Origin: JBEKLJ01 sp050010255
GTDB lineage: Bacteria > Acidobacteriota > Terriglobia > Bryobacterales > Bryobacteraceae
DNA: 7,023 nt
NCBI GenBank assembly: GCA_050010255.1
Contig: JBEKLJ010000190.1
Coordinates: forward strand, 1-7,023
Reading direction: 5' to 3'
Under the pieces are notes generated by a model. That model made no database searches. It worked only from the letters and a program-made list of their open reading frames with translations, and was not told the origin of the DNA. Each line of letters opens with the position of its first letter. Position 1 is the first letter of the stretch. Positions 1 to 6,086 of this stretch are shown here, piece after piece. Position numbers and translations under genes: made by a program.

Positions 1-1637
1 CAGCGGTCCGGGGCGTTGTAGGTGGAGTAGTAGTAGGCCGCGTTCTCGACGCCGCTCACCAACACCGGCTCCCAGGCCTGGACCACGCCCAGGCGCCTCC
101 GCTGGCCGCGAATGGCCGATTCCTCGGCGCCGATGAGCTTGGCCAGGTAGCGGTCGGCGAAGCCGTCCTTCTTGGCCCTCACCAGCAGCTCGTCCGGCAG
201 GGGCTGGCCGCGGTAGCGCAGGATCTCCTCCTCCAGGTCCACCAGCTCCTTCATCTGGTCGATGAACCAACGCTTCAAGTACGTGATCTCGCAAATTAGG
301 CCGGGATCGGCCCCCTTGCGTAGCGCCTCGTAGATGACGAACTGCCGCTCGCTGGTGGCCTCCCGCAGCAGGTCCAGGAGCTGCGGGAGCGAACGCTGGT
401 TGAAATCCTTGGCGAAGCCCAGCCCGTACCGCCCGATTTCGAGCGAACGAATGGATTTCTGCAAAGCCTCCTTGTACGTTCGGCCGATGCTCATGACCTC
501 GCCGACGGCGCGCATCTGCGTGCCCAGCTTGTCCTCGGCCCCCCGGAACTCCTCGAATGCCCAGCGCGCGAACTTGACGACCACGTACTCCCCGGAGGGC
601 GTGTATTTCTCCAGGGTCCCGTCCCGCCAGTAGGGGATCTCATCCAGCGTCAGGCCGGCGGCGAGCATCGAGGAGACCATGGCGATGGGGAAGCCGGTCG
701 CCTTGGAAGCCAGGGCCGAGGAGCGCGAGGTGCGGGGATTGATCTCGATGACCACGACTCGCCCGGTCTGGGGGTCGTGCGCGAACTGCACGTTGATCCC
801 GCCGATCACCTGGATGGCTTCGACGATTCTGTAAGACATCTCCTGCAAGCGCGCTTGCAGCTCGGGCGCGATGGTGAGCATGGGCGCCACGCAATAGGAA
901 TCGCCGGTGTGAATCCCCATCGCGTCCACGTTCTCGATGAAGCAGACGGTGATCAGTTGGTTCTTGGCGTCGCGGACGACTTCCAGCTCCAGCTCCTCCC
1001 AGCCCAGCACCGATTCCTCGACCAGGATCTGCCCCACCAGGCTGGCGGCGATACCGCGGCTGGCCACCACCTGCAGCTCCTCGAAGTTGTAGACCAGGCC
1101 GCCGCCGGTGCCGCCCAACGTATAGGCGGGACGGATGACCACGGGGTAGCCCAGGCTGGAGGCGATCAGCTCGGCTTCCTCCACCGAGTAGGCCGGCGCG
1201 CTGCGCGGCATGGGGATGTCGAGCCGCTGCATCGTCTCCTTGAAGGCGAGGCGGTCTTCGCCCCGCTCGATGGCGTCGGCCTGGACGCCGATTACCTGAA
1301 CGCCGTAGCGCTCGAGTATCCCCTCCCGGTGGAGCTGCGCGCACAGGTTCAGCCCGGACTGGCCGCCCAGGTTGGGCAGCAAGGCATCCGGCCGCTCCTG
1401 GGCGATGATCTCGGTCACGCTCTTCAGGGTCAGGGGCTCGATGTAGGTGACGTCCGCCATGCCGGGGTCGGTCATGATGGTGGCCGGGTTCGAGTTGACC
1501 AGAACGATCTCATAGCCGAGCTTGCGCAAAGCCTTGCAGGCCTGCGTCCCGGAGTAGTCGAATTCGCAGGCCTGGCTTATGATGGTGGGCCCAGACCCGA
1601 TGATCATGACCTTCCTGATGTCAGTCCGTTTGGGCAT
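1..1637 (-). CDS. carB: Carbamoyl-phosphate synthase large subunit, N-terminal half (partial, cut by left window edge)
   Basis: CarB makes carbamoyl phosphate from bicarbonate, ammonia (delivered by CarA from glutamine) and two ATP, feeding pyrimidine and arginine synthesis in the cytoplasm. The 545 codons present, of about 1070 in the family, start MPKRTDI, as in E. coli CarB. They cover the pre-ATP-grasp domain (GSGPTIISQACEFDYSG, residues 14-30), the first ATP-grasp domain (RPAYTLGGTGGG 169-180, GIHTGDS 241-247, EINPRTSRSSALASKATGFP 298-317) and most of the oligomerisation domain. R129, R169, E215 and H243 fall at the E. coli positions; E298 and N300 correspond to E299 and N301. An ATG 12 codons upstream (1673) is in frame, but homology favours 1637. 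The ribosome binding site is weak. The usual VIGQA is IISQA here. The gene follows a TonB-domain gene in the same direction after 116 bp, and carA is not adjacent. The function call is very secure; the C-terminal half lies outside the window. Confidence 0.97.
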   Translation of the reverse strand, partial: MPKRTDIRKVMIIGSGPTIISQACEFDYSGTQACKALRKLGYEIVLVNSNPATIMTDPGMADVTYIEPLTLKSVTEIIAQERPDALLPNLGGQSGLNLCAQLHREGILERYGVQVIGVQADAIERGEDRLAFKETMQRLDIPMPRSAPAYSVEEAELIASSLGYPVVIRPAYTLGGTGGGLVYNFEELQVVASRGIAASLVGQILVEESVLGWEELELEVVRDAKNQLITVCFIENVDAMGIHTGDSYCVAPMLTIAPELQARLQEMSYRIVEAIQVIGGINVQFAHDPQTGRVVVIEINPRTSRSSALASKATGFPIAMVSSMLAAGLTLDEIPYWRDGTLEKYTPSGEYVVVKFARWAFEEFRGAEDKLGTQMRAVGEVMSIGRTYKEALQKSIRSLEIGRYGLGFAKDFNQRSLPQLLDLLREATSERQFVIYEALRKGADPGLICEITYLKRWFIDQMKELVDLEEEILRYRGQPLPDELLVRAKKDGFADRYLAKLIGAEESAIRGQRRRLGVVQAWEPVLVSGVENAAYYYSTYNAPDR

Positions 1638-1716
1638 GGCAAGCAGTTCCGAAGAAACAGATGCCAGGAGCATGATTGCACAGAATCCGTGGCTTCGCTC
1701 GCCTCGAGGCTACGTC

Positions 1717-1752
1717 CCGCAGCAGGGCGGACGCCCTCGTCCCCGCCTGCGG
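1717..1752. other. Possible GC-rich hairpin between the TonB-domain gene and carB
   Basis: The 116-bp gap between the two minus-strand genes contains complementary arms, CCGCAG at 1717-1722 with CTGCGG at 1747-1752. The stem continues as GCGG (1727-1730) with CCGC (1743-1746) after a 4-nt bulge. A smaller nested alternative is AGGGCG GA CGCCCT at 1724-1737. No T-run follows on the minus strand, so it does not look like a standard intrinsic terminator. It could be a weak attenuator, or just chance in GC-rich sequence. Confidence 0.2.
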
Positions 1753-1753
1753 C

Positions 1754-3124
1754 TTACTGGCTCAACCGGAAGTTCACGTGGATCTCCGGCCTGACTTCCA
1801 CGGGCTCTCCCTGGACCAGCGCGGGCTGGTAGAGCCACTGCCAGACCGCCTCTTCGGCCGCGACCGCCAGCATCGGGTGGCCGCTGAGGACGCGCACTTG
1901 TTTCACCTTCCCGTCCACGCCGATGAGCACGCTGAGCCGGACCGTTCCCTCGATGCCTGCCCGTCGGGCCACCTCCGGGTAAGCCGGCGCCACGTGGCGG
2001 ATCAGCTTGCCCTGGTTAATCGTGTCGTCGACCTTGATGCGCCCCACCGGCCTTGGGTGTCTCTGGGGACCCTCCGGCGGCGGGGGCGGCGGAGGCGGCG
2101 GAATCGCACGCCTTGGGGCCTCGGCAATGGGGCGGCTGAGCGCGCCTCCCGCCGTACGGCCAGGTGCGCTCGCAGGTGAGCGGCCAGCTGCGCTCGCGGG
2201 TGTGCGGCTAGGTGCGCTCTGCACCGTGCTCGGCGCGGGAACCGCCGTGCTCGGCGCGGGAACCGCCGTGCAGCCCGGCTGGAGCATGGCGCGCCGCGCC
2301 CGGCGGACGGCCTCTCGAGCCTGGGTGGCGTGCCTGCCGTTCGGGAACAGCTTCAGGTACTCGCCCGGACCATCGAAGAGCTCGCCGTAGGCCAGCCAGG
2401 CAAAGTCGTCGTCCTCGCGCGCCAGGGTGGGGTTCCCTCCGAGCGCGCCGCACAGGCACCGCCGCGCCTCTTGGTAACCCGTGAAGTACGTGAAACCCGT
2501 GGACTTCATCGTGGACAGCATCTGCGCGGCCGGTTTAACGTACTCCAGCCCGGCTGAGCACGTCTGGGCCGTGTATTCGGAGGCCAGCCGCGGGTCCTGG
2601 GCCAGGTTGGCCGTCGCGCCCGCCAGGAAGAGCGAGCCAAACCGAGAGCGGCTGCCGGGATCGGCCTCGATGGCTGTCTGTGCGGTCTCGAGTGCCTTGG
2701 TCCACTGCTGGGCGTCGGCCTGCGATTGGGCCGCCTTGAGGGCCCAGGCGCTGATCTGTGGTGCGATGTGCGGGTCGTGCTGTATGGCCTTCTGGAAATA
2801 CATCCGCCCAAACTCCAGCCGCGTGCCCGCATCGAAGTAAACCCGCGCAATGCGCGCCTTCAGCCCCGGATCGAGCTGGGCGGCTACCTCGAGCTCCTCC
2901 GCGCCGCCCTCGAGTCGTCCTCTGAGCAGCTTGGCTTTGCCGGACAGGAGATGCGCCTCGGCATCCTGCGGGCTGCGTTGGAGCACGCGTTCCAACAGAA
3001 GCTCGGCGCTCTCGTAGTCGCCGCGTGCCATTGCCGCCTCGGCTCGGCGCAGGTTGTGGGCGCGGCAACCCGCCAGCGCCGCGGCGAGGGCGGCCACAGC
3101 CGCCACTCTTGCGATCTTCCTCAT
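1754..3124 (-). CDS. Lipoprotein with TPR-like region and C-terminal TonB domain
   Basis: The protein has 456 residues. The start at 3124 is chosen over the longer in-frame ATG at 3247 because it opens a clear lipoprotein signal (MRKIARVAAVAALAAALAGC, lipobox LAGC with Cys20) and has a strong ribosome binding site, GGAGGA, five bases upstream. Residues about 24-180 are paired amphipathic helices of TPR type (for example ARGDYESAELLLERVLQRSP and AKLLRGRLEGGAEELEVAAQLDP). Residues 285-341 are a Pro/Ala/Ser-rich linker made of short repeats, followed by nine prolines (342-350). Residues about 360-456 form a TonB C-terminal domain (AYPEVARRAGIEGTVRLSVL, VLSGHP, VWQWLYQP). TonB-type domains contact outer-membrane receptors and are normally anchored by an inner-membrane helix; here the anchor would be a lipid. 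It may be a scaffold or envelope protein and not an energy transducer. The role is inferred; the domain calls are firm. It may be cotranscribed with carB. Confidence 0.9.
   Translation of the reverse strand: MRKIARVAAVAALAAALAGCRAHNLRRAEAAMARGDYESAELLLERVLQRSPQDAEAHLLSGKAKLLRGRLEGGAEELEVAAQLDPGLKARIARVYFDAGTRLEFGRMYFQKAIQHDPHIAPQISAWALKAAQSQADAQQWTKALETAQTAIEADPGSRSRFGSLFLAGATANLAQDPRLASEYTAQTCSAGLEYVKPAAQMLSTMKSTGFTYFTGYQEARRCLCGALGGNPTLAREDDDFAWLAYGELFDGPGEYLKLFPNGRHATQAREAVRRARRAMLQPGCTAVPAPSTAVPAPSTVQSAPSRTPASAAGRSPASAPGRTAGGALSRPIAEAPRRAIPPPPPPPPPEGPQRHPRPVGRIKVDDTINQGKLIRHVAPAYPEVARRAGIEGTVRLSVLIGVDGKVKQVRVLSGHPMLAVAAEEAVWQWLYQPALVQGEPVEVRPEIHVNFRLSQ
2161..2271. repeat. Short tandem repeats coding for the Pro/Ala/Ser linker
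   Basis: Two adjacent repeat tracts lie inside the TonB-domain gene. Positions 2161-2184 and 2185-2208 are a 24-bp unit in two imperfect copies, with a partial third copy after 2209; they encode the alternating RTPASAAG / RSPASAPG motif. Positions 2224-2244 and 2245-2265 are an exact 21-bp unit (period 21, containing CTCGGCGCGGGAACC), followed by the first bases of a third copy; they encode the heptad VPAPSTA. All units are multiples of three, so gain or loss of a copy changes linker length without a frameshift. Confidence 0.85.
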
Positions 3125-3129
3125 TGCGC

Positions 3130-3172
3130 TCCTCCGCCTTAGCACTATATCAGCACCCGGAGGTTTGGTTAA
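3130..3172 (-). promoter_or_regulatory. Likely sigma70-type promoter and ribosome binding site of the TonB-domain lipoprotein gene
   Basis: On the minus strand, TTAACC (3172-3167) and TATAGT (3149-3144) are separated by exactly 17 bases, with four of six and five of six matches to the -35 and -10 consensus. Transcription would begin near 3137, giving a very short leader that still contains the GGAGGA ribosome binding site (3135-3130), five bases before the ATG at 3124. This supports the shorter start of the gene. It is a pattern match only. Confidence 0.45.
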
Positions 3173-3289
3173 TGGCTGCCCGGGCGCCGCGCCAGTGACG
3201 AAGCGGCGGCGGCGGGATGGCGCGGCGGAGCAAGCGTTTAGCGCCATCGGTCCGCCCTTTGCGCGGCCCGTAGGTGTACCCTGCCTGGT

Positions 3290-4282
3290 ATGGCACGACG
3301 CTACCTGCTCTCCATCGACGGCGGGGGAATCCGTGGCATCATACCCGCCTGCCTGCTAATGAAACTCGAGGAGACTACCGGCCGGGCAACGCGGGAGACG
3401 TTCTCCTTCGCCGCCGGCACCTCGACCGGCGCGCTGCTAAGCGCCTGTGTGGCGGCCGGCATCCCGGCCGCGCGCATCCTCGACCTGTACTTGCGGCGGG
3501 GGCGGGAGATCTTCAGCCCGCGCGCGCCGTGGAACGCCATCAAGCGCCTGGCCACCGGCTCGATGTACTCGATCGGGAAACTGCGCCAGGTTCTCGCGGA
3601 GGAGTTCGGCCCGGCCAGCGCCTGGAAGCTGAACGACTCCCCCATCGACCTGCTGCTGACCGCCAAGGGTCTGGACGGCATGCCCTGGTACTTCGTCAAG
3701 GACAAGCCGGCGAACTCGCAGGTGACCGGGCGGCTCGGGCTTTTGGACTGCGCCACGGCCTCCGCGGCCGCGCCGACCTACTTCGACCCGTGGAAGTTCA
3801 GCAGCCCGCCTCCGGTTGGGACGCTGGTCGACGGCGGCGTCGGGGTGACCGGCAACCCGGTCTACCAGGCCTGCGTCGAGGCCTTCTGCTACACCGACGA
3901 GTACAGCCCGGACGAGACCACGGTCGTCTCGCTCGGCACCGGCCGCTTCCCGCACAATGACCAGCCGCCGCGCACGCTCCTAGGCTGGCTCGAGTGGGTG
4001 CTGGCGGAGCTGCTCCGCTCTCCCGGCGAGCAGCAGACCGAGATCGTCTACCGGCAGTTCCCGCAGATGCTCCTCTACCGGCTGGACGCCGACATCGGCA
4101 AGCTCGATCCGGCGCTCAAGGACCCCATTGACATGGATGACGTCGAGGCTATGGACCGGCTCGTCCAGTACGGCACGGCCTTCGCCGGGCTCGTGGATTG
4201 GAAGGCGATCCTCGACGGCAGCGACATTCCCTTCCGGGTGACGGACAAGACGACGAATTGGATCCAGTACAAGCGGGCCTGA
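3290..4282 (+). CDS. Patatin-like phospholipase / acyl hydrolase
   Basis: This 330-residue protein carries all the hallmarks of the patatin family, which cleaves acyl chains from phospholipids or other lipids with a Ser-Asp dyad. The oxyanion-hole motif DGGGIRG is at residues 10-16, the nucleophile elbow GTSTG at 43-47 (Ser45), and the catalytic Asp in DGG at 181-183. A later VSLGTGRF (213-220) is also typical. No signal peptide or membrane segment is visible, so it is probably cytoplasmic or peripheral. The usual DGG-xx-NNP stretch reads DGGVGVTGNP. The start is set by the DGGG motif lying ten residues in; there is no clear Shine-Dalgarno sequence, and the TACCCT seven bases upstream leaves room for a leaderless transcript. 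It is divergent from the TonB-domain gene and has no same-strand partner. Its N-terminus resembles phospholipase effectors of CBASS anti-phage systems, but no nucleotidyltransferase gene is nearby, so a housekeeping lipid role is equally possible. The family call is secure; the substrate is unknown. Confidence 0.94.
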   Translation: MARRYLLSIDGGGIRGIIPACLLMKLEETTGRATRETFSFAAGTSTGALLSACVAAGIPAARILDLYLRRGREIFSPRAPWNAIKRLATGSMYSIGKLRQVLAEEFGPASAWKLNDSPIDLLLTAKGLDGMPWYFVKDKPANSQVTGRLGLLDCATASAAAPTYFDPWKFSSPPPVGTLVDGGVGVTGNPVYQACVEAFCYTDEYSPDETTVVSLGTGRFPHNDQPPRTLLGWLEWVLAELLRSPGEQQTEIVYRQFPQMLLYRLDADIGKLDPALKDPIDMDDVEAMDRLVQYGTAFAGLVDWKAILDGSDIPFRVTDKTTNWIQYKRA

Positions 4283-4454
4283 GCGCCGCCGGCGTCTGCC
4301 GCCGTCGGCGGACGAACGAAATCAGCGTCATTGGTGCACGAGGGATGATCCAGCAGCTACACGCAGGAGTATTGCTTCATGGCGACTTCCGTCTGCCGTA
4401 GCGTATTCGCCGGCGCGCCTGGGCGTGGTCCGGCTGATGAACATGCAGTTGTCG

Positions 4455-4502
4455 TTAGCACGTCAAGATGTCCGGTTTCATTAGCACGTGATCTGTCCGG
4501 TT
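4455..4502. repeat. Direct repeat pair resembling one end of a decayed insertion sequence
   Basis: Two copies of a 22-23 bp element lie 26 bp apart (4455-4477 and 4481-4502). Both begin TTAGCACGT and end TGTCCGGTT, differing only in the middle (CAAGA against GATC). Subterminal multiple repeats of about this size are a known feature of IS21-family ends, where the transposase binds. No transposase gene and no inverted copy were found in the window, so at most this is a single surviving end. The repeat itself is directly visible; the link to IS21 rests on memory of similar ends and is tentative. Confidence 0.5.
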
Positions 4503-4648
4503 GGGACGGTGCAGGAATCGGGCGACGTGGAGGGCGACGGGATCCTGACGCTAAGCCAGCCGGAGTAGCGCTCAGCGTCCGGACCGCAGCGAGGATTCCG
4601 CGATTCTCTGCTGAACTCAGTTGAGCGACGGTGCACAGCAAGTCAGGG

Positions 4649-4662
4649 TGAAAGCGCTTTCG
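4649..4662. promoter_or_regulatory. LacI/CcpA-type operator, orphan (no gene directly downstream)
   Basis: The sequence TGAAAGCGCTTTCG contains a perfect 12-bp palindrome (GAAAGCGCTTTC, 4650-4661) with the central CG typical of LacI-family operators. It matches 13 of 14 positions of the cre-type consensus TGWAARCGYTWNCW. It lies about 190 bp beyond the 3' end of the LacI-family gene. No credible gene starts next to it on either strand, so its target is missing, unrecognised or a small RNA. Confidence 0.55.
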
Positions 4663-4853
4663 GCTCCGGCGCTCTGTGGATGCTCACCGGCGCTCGGCCG
4701 TACTGCGCCGCCAATGGGCGCAGCCTGCCCGCCACCCACTACCAAGCCGGAATTCCCCCGCACATTAAGGTCAGAATCCTGGCACGCGGTCAAGAGCGTG
4801 TGCCGCGCTGTCGAAGAAGGCGCAGGAGAGACTGATCAGGCCAAGGCCTCGAC

Positions 4854-5879
4854 TCACTTCGATTCCGAAGCCGGCGTAGCCAGTGATGGAGCCGGGCAGG
4901 TTGACTCCCGCACCACCAGCTCCGTCTCGATGTAGATTTCGCGGCCGGATGCCTGTGCGCGGTCGTGCTCCGGCGTCAGACTCCGGAAGACCAGGCGACC
5001 GATCTCGGATCTAGGTATGTTCACGGTCGTCAGGCTCGGGAACACGAATTCCGAGAGGCTGATGTTGTCGAATCCGGTAACCGAAACGTCCACAGGCACG
5101 CGCAGGCCCTGCTCCCGGAGTTCCCTCAACACGCCAGCGGCCATGAAGTCGTTCACGCAGACAATCGCGCTGGGCCGGAAGCCGGAGGCCAGCAGTTCGC
5201 GAGCAGCCCGACGGCCGCCGACGAATCCGTCCGAACCGGCCGCCGTCGCAAACCGCACCTCCGGGCCGTACCGCGCCATCGCGTCCTGGAACGCCGTCTG
5301 GCGCTCGCTTAAAGGCGCCAATCGCGTGTGGTGGCCGATGAAGGCGAATTGCCGATGCCCGAGATCCCGCAGGTACTCGATCAGCCGCTCTATCCCCCAC
5401 CGGTAGTTCACCTTGATGTTGCTGATGTTGCGCGTCGGCGCGCCGACGTCGTAAAAGACGACTGGCAGCTTGAGGGCGGTGAGCTCCTGAATGAGCGAAG
5501 GTTCCATCTCGGATACGATGACGGCCAGGCCGGCGACTCGCCGGCGCAGCATCAGCCGGACGTTCGAAACCAGTTGCTCGGCCTCGTAATCCGTGTTGGC
5601 GACGATGACGTCGTACCCCTGCCGGTGAGCGTCGGCCTCGAGTGCGCGGAAGATATCGAGAAAGAACGGATTCTCCAGGTTTGAGACGATCATCCCCAGC
5701 GTGCGGCTTTTTACACCCGCCAGCGTCTGGGCGTGCAGGTTCGGAGTGTAGTTGAGCTCCTTGACGGCCTTCAGGACCCTGGCCCGGGTACTGCTGCGCA
5801 CACCGGCGGAAGCATTGAGCACGCGCGAGACCGTCGCCATCGATACCTTGGCTCGTTGGGCGACGTCTTCCAGCTTCAT
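4854..5879 (-). CDS. LacI/GalR-family transcriptional repressor
   Basis: This is a 341-residue repressor of normal family length. Residues 1-55 form the DNA-binding head: helix-turn-helix LEDVAQRAKVSMATVSRVLN (3-22) and the hinge helix PNLHAQTLAG (46-55). Residues about 60-325 are the periplasmic-binding-protein-like sensor domain, with family signatures LENPFF (68-73), LGHRQFAFIG (173-182), CVNDFMAAGVLRELREQG (241-258) and VSVTGFDN (265-272). The recognition helix VSMATVSRVLN is almost identical to that of CcpA, which suits operators with AAACG or AAGCG half sites like those at 5926 and 4649. The effector is probably a sugar or sugar derivative, not deducible here. The start is supported by GGAGG eleven bases upstream and by the head domain beginning at residue 3. 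It is divergent from a sugar-nucleotide dehydratase gene and probably autoregulated through the 5926-5939 site. No sugar transporter or hydrolase gene is present in the window. Confidence 0.95.
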   Translation of the reverse strand: MKLEDVAQRAKVSMATVSRVLNASAGVRSSTRARVLKAVKELNYTPNLHAQTLAGVKSRTLGMIVSNLENPFFLDIFRALEADAHRQGYDVIVANTDYEAEQLVSNVRLMLRRRVAGLAVIVSEMEPSLIQELTALKLPVVFYDVGAPTRNISNIKVNYRWGIERLIEYLRDLGHRQFAFIGHHTRLAPLSERQTAFQDAMARYGPEVRFATAAGSDGFVGGRRAARELLASGFRPSAIVCVNDFMAAGVLRELREQGLRVPVDVSVTGFDNISLSEFVFPSLTTVNIPRSEIGRLVFRSLTPEHDRAQASGREIYIETELVVRESTCPAPSLATPASESK

Positions 5880-5925
5880 CCCGAGTCAATCCTCCCGCCC
5901 AGCCCGCCGCGGCGCTGGACCTGGC

Positions 5926-5939
5926 TGAAAACGTTTCCC
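5926..5939. promoter_or_regulatory. LacI-type operator in the divergent intergenic region
   Basis: TGAAAACGTTTCCC has the perfect core AAAACGTTT/AAACGTTTT around a central CG, with one symmetric mismatch further out, and matches 13 of 14 positions of the cre-type consensus. It lies 47 bp upstream of the repressor start (5879) and about 148 bp upstream of the dehydratase start, so autoregulation is likely and control of the divergent gene possible. I found no convincing -35/-10 pair for either gene in the 207-bp gap. Confidence 0.6.
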
Positions 5940-6086
5940 ATCTTGGCACGAAAACAACGTGGCCCGCACGGCGCGGGTGCAACTGATTGAAACCGCGGCG
6001 GCCAGCGAGGAATTCGCCCGCCAGTTTCCGGCGCCCTGCTAAGATTCCCTAAGGATCCTCGCGGAAGGCGATGGCAGCGCTCGTCG

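Larger units (their letters stand above)
4283..4853. other. 571-bp stretch without a credible gene; relic-like
   Basis: Short reading frames here (for example 4379-4624 plus, 4357-4641 minus, 4621-4935 plus) have Arg/Pro/Ala-rich, domain-free translations typical of shadow frames in GC-rich DNA. The stretch holds a small hairpin just after the phospholipase stop (CCGCC-GTC-GGCGG, 4299-4311, no T-run), a direct repeat pair at 4455-4502, a LacI-type palindrome at 4649-4662, and a tiny inverted repeat (AGGCC-AA-GGCCT, 4838-4849) just past the repressor stop. I infer that it is a decayed region that once carried a gene or insertion sequence. Confidence 0.6.

Noticed and set aside
640..1344. 234-residue open frame on the minus strand inside carB
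   Set aside because: It overlaps carB in another frame of the same strand and is Arg/Gly/Ala-rich without any recognisable motif.
777..1832. 351-residue open frame on the plus strand opposite carB
   Set aside because: It is antisense to an unmistakable carB frame with conserved active-site residues; its translation is rich in His, Asp, Gly and Ala with no domain, as expected for a shadow in GC-rich DNA.
2075..2101. GGC/GGA-rich run considered as a regulatory or structural repeat
   Set aside because: It is fully explained as the coding sequence of the nine-proline linker in the TonB-domain protein.
3125..3247. N-terminal extension of the TonB-domain gene to the ATG at 3247
   Set aside because: The extension would bury the lipoprotein signal, crosses the probable promoter, and lacks the strong GGAGGA site that precedes 3124.
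3274..3960. 228-residue open frame overlapping the phospholipase start
   Set aside because: It is a shifted frame of the patatin gene, with Arg-rich composition and no motif; DGGGIRG and GTSTG lie in the 3290 frame.
3290..4282. CBASS defence operon
   Set aside because: Only a patatin-type protein is present; no nucleotidyltransferase or accessory genes lie on either side within the window.
4379..4624. 81-residue frame with GGAG nine bases before its ATG
   Set aside because: Despite the ribosome-binding-like bases, it runs straight through the direct repeat pair and has no recognisable protein features.
5011..5982. 323-residue open frame overlapping the LacI-family gene
   Set aside because: It is an alternative frame of the repressor gene; the repressor frame carries the helix-turn-helix and all sensor-domain signatures, this one carries none.
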